From: Enterococcus avium ATCC 14025
GTDB lineage: Bacteria > Bacillota > Bacilli > Lactobacillales > Enterococcaceae
Length of the DNA: 64,000 nucleotides
Reading direction: 5' to 3'
NCBI RefSeq assembly: GCF_000406965.1
Contig: NZ_KE136363.1
Location: 337,505-401,504 of the forward strand
The notes below the pieces were generated by a model. The model was not told the origin of the DNA. It was given only the letters and a program-made list of their open reading frames with translations, and searched no databases. Below, piece by piece: positions 18,204-27,676 of the stretch. The position numbers and the translations under genes were made by a program. Position 1 is the stretch's first letter, and the number at the start of each line of letters is the position of its first letter.

Positions 18204-20483
18204 GTGAAAAAAGCAAACTTCGATTGGCAAATTAGAAGCACGAGTCCGATTGATTCTACCTTTAAAGAAGAAATGGTGAGTCAGGGATATAGCGAAACAT
18301 TTGCAGAACTTTTATGGAATCGAAATATACATACAACAGATGATTTTTCGCAGTTAATAAAAGCAAATATTGATGATTTGCATGATCCATTTCTGATGCA
18401 CGACATGGACAAAGCGGTAGAACGAATTCAAAACGCTATCATGGAAGGGCAACGGATTTTGATTTACGGCGACTATGATGCAGATGGAATTACGAGCACT
18501 TCGATCATGTTAGAAACATTGGAGATGATCGGAGCTGATGTTCACTATGTGTTGCCGAATCGATTTATTCATGGTTACGGACCTAATAAAGAGCTTTTTG
18601 CCGAGAAAATAAATGAAGGAATTCAATTAATTATTACAGTTGATAATGGCGTTGCAGGTAACGAGGCCATTGATTTCGCAAATTCACAGGGTGCTGATGT
18701 GATTATTACAGACCACCATGAGATGCCGCCAGTTTTACCGGATGCCTATTGTATTGTCCATCCGCGACATCCAGATGGGCATTATCCATTTGGAGAGTTG
18801 GCCGGTGCAGGCGTTGCCTTTAAATTAGCGACTGCTTTATTAGAAGAGGTACCGTTAGAGATGTTAGATCTAGTCACGATTGGAACAGTTGCAGATTTAG
18901 TTTCAATGACTGGAGAGAATCGAAATCTTGTAAAACTAGGTTTGCAGGCAATTAAGCAAACACAGCGTTTGGGATTATTAGAATTACTGAAGATCAGCAG
19001 TGTTGATTTGCAAAAGGTGGACGAGACAAGTATTGGTTTCAGTGTTGGACCAAGATTGAATGCCATTGGACGCTTAGGTGATCCTAATCCTGCTGTCGAG
19101 TTAATGACAACGTTTGATGAAGAGGTCGCACATCAGTTAGCTGAAAAATTGAACCAGATCAACGATGAGCGAAAGCAAATCGTGCAGGATATAACTTCCG
19201 AAGCAACTGCGCTAGTGAATCCAGAGGATGCTGTTCATTTGATTGCAGCAAAAGGGTGGAATCCTGGTGTTTTAGGAATCGTAGCAGGAAATATTTTAAA
19301 ACAGACGGGACACCCGACAATCATTTTATCTATTGATGAGAATGGCGTTGCAAAGGGTTCTGGTCGAAGTATCGAAGCTTTAGATTTATTTGGTATGCTA
19401 AATACGATGCGTTCTGAATTTACTCATTTTGGAGGACACGCAGCAGCCATAGGATTGACTATGCCAGCAGAGAATATCCCTGTTCTTCGAAAAATGATGA
19501 ATGACTATATTTCTGCTGAGCAGATCGATTTAAGCAAAGGCACTTCCTTATTAATTGATGAAGTTTTACCTTTATCTGCAATTAATCTGAAATTTGTTGA
19601 GGAATTAAAACAGCTAGCGCCTTTTGGAACGGATAATCCAGCACCGCATTTTTTAATCGAAGGAAATATCAATCTATTCAAGCGTATCGGCAGCGATCAG
19701 CAACATGTTAAATTCTCAGTGAAAAATGAAGATAGTCAAATAGATGCGATTGGCTTTGGTTTTGGTGACGAGAGCGAAGAAATTCAACAGCCAGATACTA
19801 GATTTGTCGGTGACTTAGAAATCAATGAATGGAACGGACAGAAAAAAGTCCAATTTCGTTTGGTCGATTTTGCTTCTGATGGCTTACAGGTAATTGATCG
19901 CCGGGCGAAATATACCTGGGATCAAAATATCGAGGGTGATCGAATTCTTTATTTAGCTTTTCAAACGAAAAGTCAGAAATATTTTACAAAAGAGTTGCAA
20001 AAAACAGTAACTTTATACGATCCGACAATTACCTGGTCAGACTATGATCAGTTAGTCGTACTTGATTGTCCTGATCAAAAAGATTTATTGAAAGAAATTG
20101 CAAACGAAGGAAGCTTTACGCGAATTTATTTATATCTGTACAGTCCTGACGAAGCTTATTTGAATGGATTGCCTAAGCGCGATCAATTTGCAAAGCTTTA
20201 TCAATTTTTCCGAAAACAACCGCGAGTAGACATTCGTTTTAAGCTGAAAGTTGTGTCGAATTACTTAAGAATCCCGGAAAAGTTATTAGTATTCATGATT
20301 CACGTGTTTTCTGAGCTAAAATTTGTTACAATAGACGACGGCGTTTTACAAATGGTAGAAGCTCCACAAAATCGAGCTTTTGAAGAAAGTGAGATTTATC
20401 AAAAACGCATAGCTCGAATTGATAGTGAAGAATTTTTATTAATGAATGATATTCAAACAATTAGAAATTGGCTGAAAGGCTAG
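18204..20483 (+). CDS. recJ: Single-stranded-DNA-specific exonuclease RecJ
   Basis: A 5'-to-3' ssDNA exonuclease for recombinational and mismatch repair. DHH-domain motifs are [17 protein letters not shown] and GAGVAFKLA; the DHHA1 part has GSGRS and [12 protein letters not shown]. An OB-fold region and the extra C-terminal domain of Firmicute RecJ follow (about 760 residues in all). The GTG at 18204 has GGGAAGTGAT upstream; an in-frame TTG at 18189 is less likely. apt begins 14 nt after its stop. Confidence 0.94.
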   Translation: MKKANFDWQIRSTSPIDSTFKEEMVSQGYSETFAELLWNRNIHTTDDFSQLIKANIDDLHDPFLMHDMDKAVERIQNAIMEGQRILIYGDYDADGITSTSIMLETLEMIGADVHYVLPNRFIHGYGPNKELFAEKINEGIQLIITVDNGVAGNEAIDFANSQGADVIITDHHEMPPVLPDAYCIVHPRHPDGHYPFGELAGAGVAFKLATALLEEVPLEMLDLVTIGTVADLVSMTGENRNLVKLGLQAIKQTQRLGLLELLKISSVDLQKVDETSIGFSVGPRLNAIGRLGDPNPAVELMTTFDEEVAHQLAEKLNQINDERKQIVQDITSEATALVNPEDAVHLIAAKGWNPGVLGIVAGNILKQTGHPTIILSIDENGVAKGSGRSIEALDLFGMLNTMRSEFTHFGGHAAAIGLTMPAENIPVLRKMMNDYISAEQIDLSKGTSLLIDEVLPLSAINLKFVEELKQLAPFGTDNPAPHFLIEGNINLFKRIGSDQQHVKFSVKNEDSQIDAIGFGFGDESEEIQQPDTRFVGDLEINEWNGQKKVQFRLVDFASDGLQVIDRRAKYTWDQNIEGDRILYLAFQTKSQKYFTKELQKTVTLYDPTITWSDYDQLVVLDCPDQKDLLKEIANEGSFTRIYLYLYSPDEAYLNGLPKRDQFAKLYQFFRKQPRVDIRFKLKVVSNYLRIPEKLLVFMIHVFSELKFVTIDDGVLQMVEAPQNRAFEESEIYQKRIARIDSEEFLLMNDIQTIRNWLKG

Positions 20484-20497
20484 GAGGAAATACCGAG

Positions 20498-21010
20498 ATG
20501 AATTTGAAAGACTATATTGCTAGTATCCCAGATTATCCAAAAGAAGGGATTGTTTTCCGTGATATTTCACCACTTATGGCAGATGGTGAAGCCTATCGGG
20601 AAGCAACAAAACAGATTGTTAATTACGCGAAAGAAAAACAAATTGATATGGTTGTTGGACCGGAAGCTCGAGGCTTTATCGTAGGATGTCCAGTGGCATT
20701 TGAACTAGGATTAGGTTTTGCACCTGTTCGAAAACCTGGCAAATTGCCTCGTGAAGTAATTGAGGTAGAATATGAAAAAGAATACGGAATGGACACGTTA
20801 ACGATTCATAGCGATGCAATCCAACCTGGTCAGCGCGTATTAATTACTGATGACCTGTTAGCAACTGGCGGAACAATCAAGGCAACGATCGAACTAGTTG
20901 AAAAGCTGGGTGGCATTGTAGTTGGTTGTGCTTTCTTAATTGAATTAGAAGAATTACATGGTCGCGATAAAATTCAAGGGTATGATATCTTAACTTTGAT
21001 GGACTATTAG
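20498..21010 (+). CDS. apt: Adenine phosphoribosyltransferase
   Basis: Salvages adenine to AMP using PRPP. A protein of 170 residues with the PRPP-binding motif [13 protein letters not shown] and the substrate loop GPEARGFI. The start at 20498 is fixed by TAGGAGGAAA upstream; the longer open frame overlaps the end of recJ. The recJ-apt order is conserved in Bacilli and suggests cotranscription. Confidence 0.96.
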   Translation: MNLKDYIASIPDYPKEGIVFRDISPLMADGEAYREATKQIVNYAKEKQIDMVVGPEARGFIVGCPVAFELGLGFAPVRKPGKLPREVIEVEYEKEYGMDTLTIHSDAIQPGQRVLITDDLLATGGTIKATIELVEKLGGIVVGCAFLIELEELHGRDKIQGYDILTLMDY

Positions 21011-21018
21011 AAAAATTT

Positions 21019-21047
21019 GAGTTGAAGAATTTCTTCAACTCTTTTTT
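21019..21047 (+). terminator. apt terminator
   Basis: GAGTTGAAGAA pairs with TTCTTCAACTC, followed by a T run. Confidence 0.9.
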
Positions 21048-21070
21048 GTGTTCACTTTCAAATGTAACGC

Positions 21071-21103
21071 AAAAAAAGCTACCAGATGAGAATCTAGCAG
21101 CTT
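21071..21103 (-). terminator. Terminator of the small membrane protein gene
   Basis: On the minus strand GCTGCTAGA pairs with TCTGGTAGC with one G-T pair, followed by seven T. Confidence 0.8.
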
Positions 21104-21113
21104 GTAAAATAAT

Positions 21114-21383
21114 TTATGCGGACTTGTGATACTGATGATCGTAAGTCACGTAGTAGAAATCTTCGGCTGGTTCCTTATAGTATTGTTCTTCTTCGAACTC
21201 TTCTTCATCGTAGTGACGTTCAGCATAGTGCTGTGCATACTTACGTTCATCCCACAACATGAACCAGACAAGAAACAAACCAGAGAAAATAACAACCGTA
21301 GCTAAAGAACCTAACTTACCGATCAATAATCCTAGCAACAATACAGCGATAATCAAACCAAATCTTCTTACTGCTTTCATCAA
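21114..21383 (-). CDS. Small membrane protein under LexA control
   Basis: A protein of 89 residues with no family I recognise. A basic N terminus is followed by two short hydrophobic stretches (about residues 8-22 and 26-44), then an acidic, Tyr/His-rich cytosolic tail (about 50-89) with repeated EEE and YY. The promoter has a canonical LexA box in its spacer and a second one downstream, so it should be SOS induced. It lies directly behind lexA, the region where B. subtilis keeps the SOS division inhibitor yneA, but is not homologous to it by eye. Confidence 0.7.
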   Translation of the reverse strand: MMKAVRRFGLIIAVLLLGLLIGKLGSLATVVIFSGLFLVWFMLWDERKYAQHYAERHYDEEEFEEEQYYKEPAEDFYYVTYDHQYHKSA

Positions 21384-21407
21384 TAATCACTCCTATATAT
21401 AAATACG

Positions 21408-21457
21408 CGAACGTGTGTTTGTATATCTATTATACGAATGTTTGTTCGTTTTGTAAA
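21408..21457 (-). promoter_or_regulatory. SOS promoter with two LexA boxes
   Basis: On the minus strand TTTACA (21457-21452) and TATAAT (21434-21429) are separated by 17 nt. The spacer contains CGAACAAACATTCG (21448-21435), and a second box, CAAACACACGTTCG (21421-21408), lies just downstream of the -10. Both fit the Gram-positive LexA consensus CGAAC-N4-GTTCG with one mismatch. Confidence 0.85.
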
Positions 21458-21485
21458 GAAAAAAATAATCGGAATGCAATTCCGA

Positions 21486-22109
21486 TTAATAAATATGGTT
21501 ACGGTACAATCCGACAACTTTTCCAAGAATAGAAACATTATCGTAAATCAATGGTGCTAACTCATCATTTTCAGGTTGTAAACGAATGTGATCAGCTTCG
21601 CGATAAAATCTCTTACAGGTTGCTTCATTCTCATCCGTCATAGCGATCACAATCTCACCATTAGTCGCTGTTGATTGTTTTCTGACAATGACGTGATCGC
21701 CGTCATAAATTCCAGCGTTGATCATACTTTCTCCGCGAATCGTCAGCATAAACAAGCTGCCTTCTTCGCTTGATAGATCTGGGGGAACTGGAAAGAAGTC
21801 TGAAGCTTCTTCTACTGCTAAAATAGGTTCACCAGCGGTAACGACCCCTAACATAGGTATGACTTGCGGAGCCACCCCGATTTTTTCTAATCCAGTAATG
21901 GTTAATTCAATTGCTCTTGGTTTTGTTGGGTCGCGTTGGATCCATCCTTTTTTTTCTAATCTGGATAAATGACCATGAACTGTAGAAGTAGATGAAAGAT
22001 TCACAGCCTCTCCTATTTCTCTAACAGTGGGTGGATAACCTTTATCTTCAACGCGTTCATGAATGAAACGTAAAACTTCTAATTGTTTTGTTTCCGTTCT
22101 TTTTGCCAA
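21486..22109 (-). CDS. lexA: LexA repressor
   Basis: SOS repressor of about 207 residues. The N-terminal winged helix contains [10 protein letters not shown] and [10 protein letters not shown]. The self-cleavage Ala-Gly bond lies in VTAGEPILA (about residues 92-93), the catalytic Ser in RGESMINAG (about 128) and the Lys in EATCKRFY (about 166). I prefer a TTG start at 22109, with AAGAAGG 8 nt upstream, to the in-frame GTG at 22118 that touches the ribosome binding site. It carries its own LexA box and is divergent from ynzC. Confidence 0.95.
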   Translation of the reverse strand: MAKRTETKQLEVLRFIHERVEDKGYPPTVREIGEAVNLSSTSTVHGHLSRLEKKGWIQRDPTKPRAIELTITGLEKIGVAPQVIPMLGVVTAGEPILAVEEASDFFPVPPDLSSEEGSLFMLTIRGESMINAGIYDGDHVIVRKQSTATNGEIVIAMTDENEATCKRFYREADHIRLQPENDELAPLIYDNVSILGKVVGLYRNHIY

Positions 22110-22161
22110 TGCCCGCACCTTCTTTCGTTTTTTTTAGTGTAGCATAGTTATTCAAACAAAT

Positions 22162-22175
22162 CAAACAAGCGTTCG
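22162..22175 (-). promoter_or_regulatory. LexA box upstream of lexA
   Basis: On the minus strand the sequence is CGAACGCTTGTTTG, one mismatch from the CGAAC-N4-GTTCG consensus. It indicates autorepression of lexA and may also affect the divergent ynzC promoter. Confidence 0.85.
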
Positions 22176-22241
22176 TATTTCTTGGTACTTTCAACTTATT
22201 TTTTTTTATGTATAATTAGAAGGGGAAAAGAGGTGCTCAAG

Positions 22242-22484
22242 ATGATTAACGATGAAACTATCGCACGCATTAATGAACTAGCTAAAAAAAAGAAGACAGT
22301 CGGATTAACGGACGCTGAAGCTCATGAGCAGAAGGTCTTAAGAGAAGAATACATTGCTTCGTTTCGTAGCGGAATGCGCCATCACATCGAAGGAATGAAA
22401 GTCGTCGATCCAAAAGGAAATGATGTCACGCCAGAGAAGTTAAAAAAGATTCAGAAAGAAAAGGGTCTGCACAATAGAAAATAA
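22242..22484 (+). CDS. ynzC: DUF896 protein, YnzC-like
   Basis: A small helical protein of 80 residues with the DUF896 pattern: [25 protein letters not shown] and a C-terminal Lys-rich tail. In B. subtilis ynzC belongs to the SOS-regulated yneA-yneB-ynzC operon divergent from lexA; its molecular function is unsettled. Here yneA and yneB are absent and ynzC alone faces lexA. The ATG at 22242 follows AGAGGTG; the longer open frame has no ribosome binding site. Confidence 0.85.
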   Translation: MINDETIARINELAKKKKTVGLTDAEAHEQKVLREEYIASFRSGMRHHIEGMKVVDPKGNDVTPEKLKKIQKEKGLHNRK

Positions 22485-22577
22485 ATCTTTTACTGGTTAA
22501 GTGATTGAAATGTTAAAATAAATCGGTTACAATGAATCTGTAATTAAAGTATTTATGACCAAAAAGGAGGAACTAAT

Positions 22578-24572
22578 TTGTTCGACAAAATCGATCAACT
22601 AGGTGTAAACACAATCAGAACGTTAAGTATTGAAGCAATTCAAAAGGCAAACTCAGGACATCCAGGTTTACCAATGGGTGCGGCTCCAATGGCTTATGCT
22701 TTATGGACGAAGCATTTGAATGTCAATCCAGCAACTTCATTAAATTGGCCTAACCGTGACCGCTTTATTTTATCAGCAGGTCATGGTTCAGCAATGTTAT
22801 ACAGCTTGTTGCACTTAGCAGGCTACCAAGTGACGATTGACGATTTGAAAAACTTCCGTCAATGGGAAAGCAAGACACCAGGACATCCTGAATATCAGCA
22901 TACAGATGGTGTTGAAGCGACTTCAGGTCCTCTAGGTCAAGGTATTTCAACTTCTGTTGGTATGGCGATGGCTGAAGCACATTTAGCAGCCACTTATAAT
23001 CGCGATAGCTTCAATGTAATGGATCATTATACTTACGCATTATGTGGCGATGGCGATTTGATGGAAGGTGTTTCCGCTGAAGCTAGCTCTATGGCCGGAC
23101 ACATGAAATTGGGTAAACTAATCGTTTTATATGATTCAAATGATATCTCTTTAGATGGACCAACATCGAAAGCTTTCACTGAAAATGTCGGTGCACGGTA
23201 CGAAGCATATGGTTGGCAGCATATCTTAGTTAAGGATGGCAATGATTTAGAGGCCATTTCTAAAGCAATTGATGAAGCGAAAGCTGAAACAGAGAAACCA
23301 TCATTGATCGAGATTAAAACAGTCATTGGTTTTGGTTCACCAAAAGAGGGCACATCAGCAGTTCACGGTGCTCCAATCGGAAAAGATGGAATCGATGCTG
23401 CGAAAGCTGTTTACGGTTGGGAATATCCTGATTTCACCGTGCCTGAAGAAGTGGCGAAACGGTTCAAGGAAGAAATCAACGATAAAGGTGCTAAAACAGA
23501 AGCAAAATGGGATGCGATGTTCGCAAACTACGAAAAAGCACATCCTGAATTAGCAAAACAATTCAAGGCGGCCTTTGCCGACGAACTTCCTGCAAACTGG
23601 GAAGAAGCTTTACCAGTTTATGAAGAAGGTACAGCACAAGCAAGCCGTGTATCAAGCAAAGATGCGATTCAAGCAATCGCCAAAGCTGTTCCTAATGTAT
23701 GGGGCGGTTCAGCTGATTTATCTGGTTCAAACAATACAACTATCGCTGATGAAAAAGAATTCCAACCTGGTTCTTATGAAGGCCGTAACATTTGGTTTGG
23801 TGTGCGTGAATTTGCGATGGCTAGCGCCATGAATGGAATTCATTTACATGGCGGAACACGCGTATATGGAGGAACATTCTTTGTATTTACAGATTACTTA
23901 CGTCCAGCAGTTCGGATGTCAGCGATTCAGAACTTACCTGTCATTTACGTATTGACACATGATTCAGTAGCTGTTGGTGAGGATGGTCCAACTCATGAAC
24001 CAATCGAACAATTAGCTAGTGTTCGCTGCATGCCGAATGTCCAAGTGATTCGTCCAGCAGACGGCAATGAAACTTCTGCTGCCTGGATTCAAGCATTAGA
24101 AACAAATAACAAACCAACAATCTTAGTCTTAAGCCGTCAAAACTTGCCAGTCTTACCAAATAGTAAAGAAATGGCTAAAGAAGGCGTTTCTAAAGGTGGT
24201 TATGTGATTTCTAAAGCTGAGTCAGATACACCCGAAGGTATCCTAATCGCAACTGGTTCTGAAGTGAACTTAGCTGTTCAAGCACAAAAAGAATTGAAAG
24301 CTCAAGGAAAAGATGTTTCTGTTGTTTCTCTCCCAAGCTTTGATCTATTCGAAGCTCAAGATGAAGTATATAAAGAATCTGTTTTACCAAAAGCAGTGAC
24401 AAAACGTGTAGCGATCGAAGCAGCGTCTCCGTTTGGCTGGGAACGTTACATTGGGTCAGAAGGTAAGATGATTGGTATTGATCACTTCGGCGCTTCTGCA
24501 CCTGGCGATTTTGTGTTAGAACAATTCGGGTTCACTGTTGATAATGTAGTAAATACTTTCAACGAATTATAA
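22578..24572 (+). CDS. tkt: Transketolase
   Basis: A thiamine-diphosphate enzyme of the pentose phosphate pathway that transfers two-carbon units between sugar phosphates. A protein of 664 residues. The N-terminal domain has [14 protein letters not shown] and the ThDP motif GDGDLMEG; the central domain has [13 protein letters not shown] and [16 protein letters not shown]; the C-terminal domain is complete. The start is TTG behind AAAGGAGGAAC. It follows ynzC, as in B. subtilis. Confidence 0.96.
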   Translation: MFDKIDQLGVNTIRTLSIEAIQKANSGHPGLPMGAAPMAYALWTKHLNVNPATSLNWPNRDRFILSAGHGSAMLYSLLHLAGYQVTIDDLKNFRQWESKTPGHPEYQHTDGVEATSGPLGQGISTSVGMAMAEAHLAATYNRDSFNVMDHYTYALCGDGDLMEGVSAEASSMAGHMKLGKLIVLYDSNDISLDGPTSKAFTENVGARYEAYGWQHILVKDGNDLEAISKAIDEAKAETEKPSLIEIKTVIGFGSPKEGTSAVHGAPIGKDGIDAAKAVYGWEYPDFTVPEEVAKRFKEEINDKGAKTEAKWDAMFANYEKAHPELAKQFKAAFADELPANWEEALPVYEEGTAQASRVSSKDAIQAIAKAVPNVWGGSADLSGSNNTTIADEKEFQPGSYEGRNIWFGVREFAMASAMNGIHLHGGTRVYGGTFFVFTDYLRPAVRMSAIQNLPVIYVLTHDSVAVGEDGPTHEPIEQLASVRCMPNVQVIRPADGNETSAAWIQALETNNKPTILVLSRQNLPVLPNSKEMAKEGVSKGGYVISKAESDTPEGILIATGSEVNLAVQAQKELKAQGKDVSVVSLPSFDLFEAQDEVYKESVLPKAVTKRVAIEAASPFGWERYIGSEGKMIGIDHFGASAPGDFVLEQFGFTVDNVVNTFNEL

Positions 24573-24587
24573 TAATCAGATTAATTG

Positions 24588-24620
24588 AACTGAGGAGAAT
24601 TTTTTCTTCTCAGTTTTTTT
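24588..24620 (+). terminator. tkt terminator
   Basis: CTGAGGAGAA pairs with TTCTTCTCAG, followed by seven T. Confidence 0.9.
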
Positions 24621-24835
24621 ACGATTTAATATTAGAAAGCTTCAATTACATAATCGGGAAAGTTTACATAATATTTTTATCGAATGAATCTCTAAACGCG
24701 TTTACAAAATTTCCTACATCAAAAGAAAAGTGTGTGTTTGTGAGCAAAATAATTTAGACAGAATATAAAATCTGTTATACTGTCCTTGTGCAAAAGATTG
24801 CAAACAAATAAAGAATCAACGAAAGTGGGATGACA

Positions 24836-26179
24836 ATGAAAGTAGTAGTAGTAGGATGTACACATGCCGGTACCGCGGCTGTTAAAAATATTTTAACAAA
24901 TCACCCAGATGCAGAGGTGACAGTCTTTGAACGGAACGATAACGTTTCTTTCTTATCTTGTGGAATCGCTTTATACGTGGGTGGAGTTGTCAAAGATCCA
25001 GCAGGTTTATTTTATTCTAACCCTGAGGAGCTTGCCTCTTTAGGTGCAAAAGTGAACATGGAACACGATGTAACAAACATTGATACAGATACAAAAAAAG
25101 TAACAGCAAAAGATTTAAAAACCAATGAAGAAAAAATCGTTGATTATGATAAATTAGTCGTGACAACAGGTTCTTGGCCGATTATTCCGCCAATTAAAGG
25201 AATTGATTCTGAGAATATTCTTTTATGTAAAAACTATAATCAAGCAAATGTCATCATTGAGCAAGCTAAAGATGCGAAAAAAGTTGTTGTTGTCGGCGGC
25301 GGTTACATTGGAATCGAATTAGTTGAAGCATTCGCTGAATCTGGTAAAGAGGTAACATTGATTGATGGATTATCGCGAATCTTGAATAAATACTTGGATG
25401 AACCTTTTACAAGTCGTTTAGAAAAAGAACTGGTTGATCGTGGTGTTACACTAGCTCTAGGAGAAAATGTTGAAGAATTTGTGGCTGACGAAACGGGTAC
25501 TGTTAAAAAAGTCGTGACAGCAAGTAAAGAATTCGAGGCTGACATGGTAATCTTATGTGTAGGCTTCCGTCCGAATACAGAATTGCTTAAAGGAAAAGTT
25601 GATATGTTGCCAAGTGGTGCAATCAAGGTGAATGAATACATGCAATCAAGCGATCCAGATATTTTCTCAGCTGGTGATTCAACAGTTGTTCACTATAATC
25701 CAACAGGTCAAGATCAATATATTCCACTAGCAACCAATGCTGTACGTCAGGGAATGTTAGTTGGTCAAAATTTAGTGGAACAAAAAATGAAGTATCGCGG
25801 AACACAAGGAACATCAGGACTTTATTTATTTGGCTGGACAATCGGTTCAACTGGATTGACAAAAGAAAGTGCTGCCTTAAATGGAATTGATGCGAACGTC
25901 ACAGTGATCGAGGACAATTATCGTCCAGAGTTTATGCCGACAACGGAAAAAGTCTTAATGGAAATCGTCTCAGAAAAAGGTACCAATAAGATTTTGGGTG
26001 CTCAATTCCTATCAAAGTATGATATCACTCAATCAGCCAACACCTTATCAGTAGCGATCCAAAATGGAATGACGTTGGAAGATTTAGCTTTACAAGATTT
26101 CTTCTTCCAGCCTCATTTTGACCGTCCGTGGAATTACTTGAATATCTTAGCGCAAGCGGCGTTAGCTGAAGCAGAATAG
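24836..26179 (+). CDS. nox: NADH oxidase, water-forming (CoA-disulfide reductase family)
   Basis: A flavoenzyme of about 447 residues. It has an N-terminal FAD-binding strand VVVVGCTHAGT, the redox-active Cys in SFLSCGIALY (about residue 42), a central NAD-binding VVVVGGGYIGIEL, FAD contact in FSAGDS and a C-terminal dimerisation domain. Lactic acid bacteria use Nox to regenerate NAD from NADH with O2. The ATG at 24836 has AAGTGGGA at good spacing; the ATG at 24830 overlaps it. It is monocistronic. Confidence 0.92.
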   Translation: MKVVVVGCTHAGTAAVKNILTNHPDAEVTVFERNDNVSFLSCGIALYVGGVVKDPAGLFYSNPEELASLGAKVNMEHDVTNIDTDTKKVTAKDLKTNEEKIVDYDKLVVTTGSWPIIPPIKGIDSENILLCKNYNQANVIIEQAKDAKKVVVVGGGYIGIELVEAFAESGKEVTLIDGLSRILNKYLDEPFTSRLEKELVDRGVTLALGENVEEFVADETGTVKKVVTASKEFEADMVILCVGFRPNTELLKGKVDMLPSGAIKVNEYMQSSDPDIFSAGDSTVVHYNPTGQDQYIPLATNAVRQGMLVGQNLVEQKMKYRGTQGTSGLYLFGWTIGSTGLTKESAALNGIDANVTVIEDNYRPEFMPTTEKVLMEIVSEKGTNKILGAQFLSKYDITQSANTLSVAIQNGMTLEDLALQDFFFQPHFDRPWNYLNILAQAALAEAE

Positions 26180-26186
26180 AGCCAAA

Positions 26187-26216
26187 AACAGGAAGGGAGA
26201 CCTTCCTGTTTTTTTG
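26187..26216 (+). terminator. nox terminator
   Basis: AACAGGAAGG pairs perfectly with CCTTCCTGTT, followed by T7. Confidence 0.92.
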
Positions 26217-26293
26217 CTTATTAAGAACTATTCGCTAGTATTGGACTTCCTCTTTTTTTAGTGTAAACTAAAAAAGTGAACGGAGGATTTCTA

Positions 26294-27007
26294 ATGATTT
26301 CATTGAAAGAATATTTGTCAGGCGGAGAGACGACAATCTCCAATCTGCTTTTGCAAAATTATACTAAACTTGGGCTAACCACTAATGAGTTTATGCTATG
26401 GTTACAACTTTATGCCTCTCACCAAGCTGGCGAAGATTTCCCTGATCTGACCATAATTGCTCAAAATATGGGAAGTACGACCGAAAAAATCTATGCGGCT
26501 TTGAATACGCTTGTTGAAAAGGAGTTTGTCTCCCTTGAGACGACATTAGATGAACAGGGAAGACATAGCGATCATTATAATTTACTCCCAGCATTTGAAA
26601 AATTGGATGTACTGAAGGAACAACAACGCTTTGAAGCGGAAGAAGAAAATGACTTGGCAGCACAAAAGAAAATGCTGCGCTCCTTTGAGCAGGAATTCGG
26701 ACGCCCCTTATCACCAATTGAATACCAAAAAATTGGTTACTGGTTAAATGATGACCATTATTCACCATCACTGATCGAATTGGCATTACAAGAAGCCGTC
26801 TTGAATCAAGCCTATAATTTCAAATATATTGAGACGGTCTTGCAAAGCTGGGAAAAGAAAAACATTCGATCTAAAGCTCAGGTAGAAGAAGAACAACGAC
26901 GAAGAAAACAAATTCTACTGCAAAAAGACGAAGACCAAAAGCAATCTGAAGAATTGCCGAAAGTCTCTTTATACAATTGGTTAGAAAGGAAAGATCCCGA
27001 TGCTTAG
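26294..27007 (+). CDS. dnaD: DnaD replication initiation protein
   Basis: Primosomal protein that remodels DNA and helps load the helicase at oriC and restarted forks. A protein of 237 residues. The N-terminal winged-helix domain (about 15-100) is followed by the DnaD/DnaB2 domain with FGRPLSPIEYQKI, the terminal YIETVLQSWEKKN and a basic tail. The ATG at 26294 has ACGGAGGAT upstream. It overlaps nth by 8 nt, the conserved dnaD-nth pair. Confidence 0.93.
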   Translation: MISLKEYLSGGETTISNLLLQNYTKLGLTTNEFMLWLQLYASHQAGEDFPDLTIIAQNMGSTTEKIYAALNTLVEKEFVSLETTLDEQGRHSDHYNLLPAFEKLDVLKEQQRFEAEEENDLAAQKKMLRSFEQEFGRPLSPIEYQKIGYWLNDDHYSPSLIELALQEAVLNQAYNFKYIETVLQSWEKKNIRSKAQVEEEQRRRKQILLQKDEDQKQSEELPKVSLYNWLERKDPDA

Positions 27008-27653
27008 CAAAGAGAAAACGATGGAAGCCTTATCGCGAATGTACGACATGTTTCCAGACGCAGTTGGAGAGCTCCATTCTGATTCTCCCTTCCAATTATT
27101 GATTGCAGTCATTCTAAGCGCTCAGGCAACAGATGTTTCGGTGAATAAGGCAACACCTGCACTTTTTAAGGCTTATCCTACACCAGAGGCATTAGCTCAA
27201 GCGCCGATAGAAGATATTATTGAAAAAATCAAAATGATTGGTTTGTATCGTAATAAGGCGAAGAATATCAAAGCTTGTGCACAGATGCTGCTAGATAATT
27301 ACGATGGCGTGGTACCAAATTCTCGAGAGGAGTTAATTAAATTACCAGGAGTTGGGCGAAAGACAGCGAACGTGGTTCTTGGTGATGCTTTCGGTGTACC
27401 TGCAATTGCGGTTGATACTCATGTTGAACGAGTGACCAAACGTTTAAGGATTTGCAAATTGAACGCTTCTGTAACTGAAGTCGAAGCGACTTTGATGCGT
27501 AAAATACCGAAAGATTTATGGGTCAAAAGCCATCATACCTTAATTTTCTTTGGGCGCTATCATTGTACCGCTCGATCCCCAAAATGTGAAATTTGCCCTT
27601 TATTAGATATGTGCCAAGAAGGAAAAGACAGACTAAAAGCCGCTCGAAAATAG
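27000..27653 (+). CDS. nth: Endonuclease III
   Basis: A DNA glycosylase/AP lyase that removes oxidised pyrimidines. A protein of 217 residues with HhH motif LPGVGRKTANVV containing the catalytic Lys, AVDTHVERV with the catalytic Asp, and the [4Fe-4S] cysteine pattern C-x6-C-x2-C-x5-C at the C terminus (CTARSPKCEICPLLDMC). It is translationally coupled to dnaD by an 8-nt overlap and convergent with ponA. Confidence 0.96.
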   Translation: MLSKEKTMEALSRMYDMFPDAVGELHSDSPFQLLIAVILSAQATDVSVNKATPALFKAYPTPEALAQAPIEDIIEKIKMIGLYRNKAKNIKACAQMLLDNYDGVVPNSREELIKLPGVGRKTANVVLGDAFGVPAIAVDTHVERVTKRLRICKLNASVTEVEATLMRKIPKDLWVKSHHTLIFFGRYHCTARSPKCEICPLLDMCQEGKDRLKAARK

Positions 27654-27671
27654 ATCGAGCGGCTCTTTTTG
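27635..27671. terminator. Bidirectional nth/ponA terminator
   Basis: AGCCGCTCGA pairs with TCGAGCGGCT. T runs follow on both strands, closing the convergent nth and ponA genes. Confidence 0.88.
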
Positions 27672-27676
27672 ATTAA

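Noticed and set aside
24720-24790. Rex operator upstream of nox
   Set aside because: Only a half-site-like TTTGTGAGC is seen; the second half of the TTGTGAA-N4-TTCACAA palindrome is missing.
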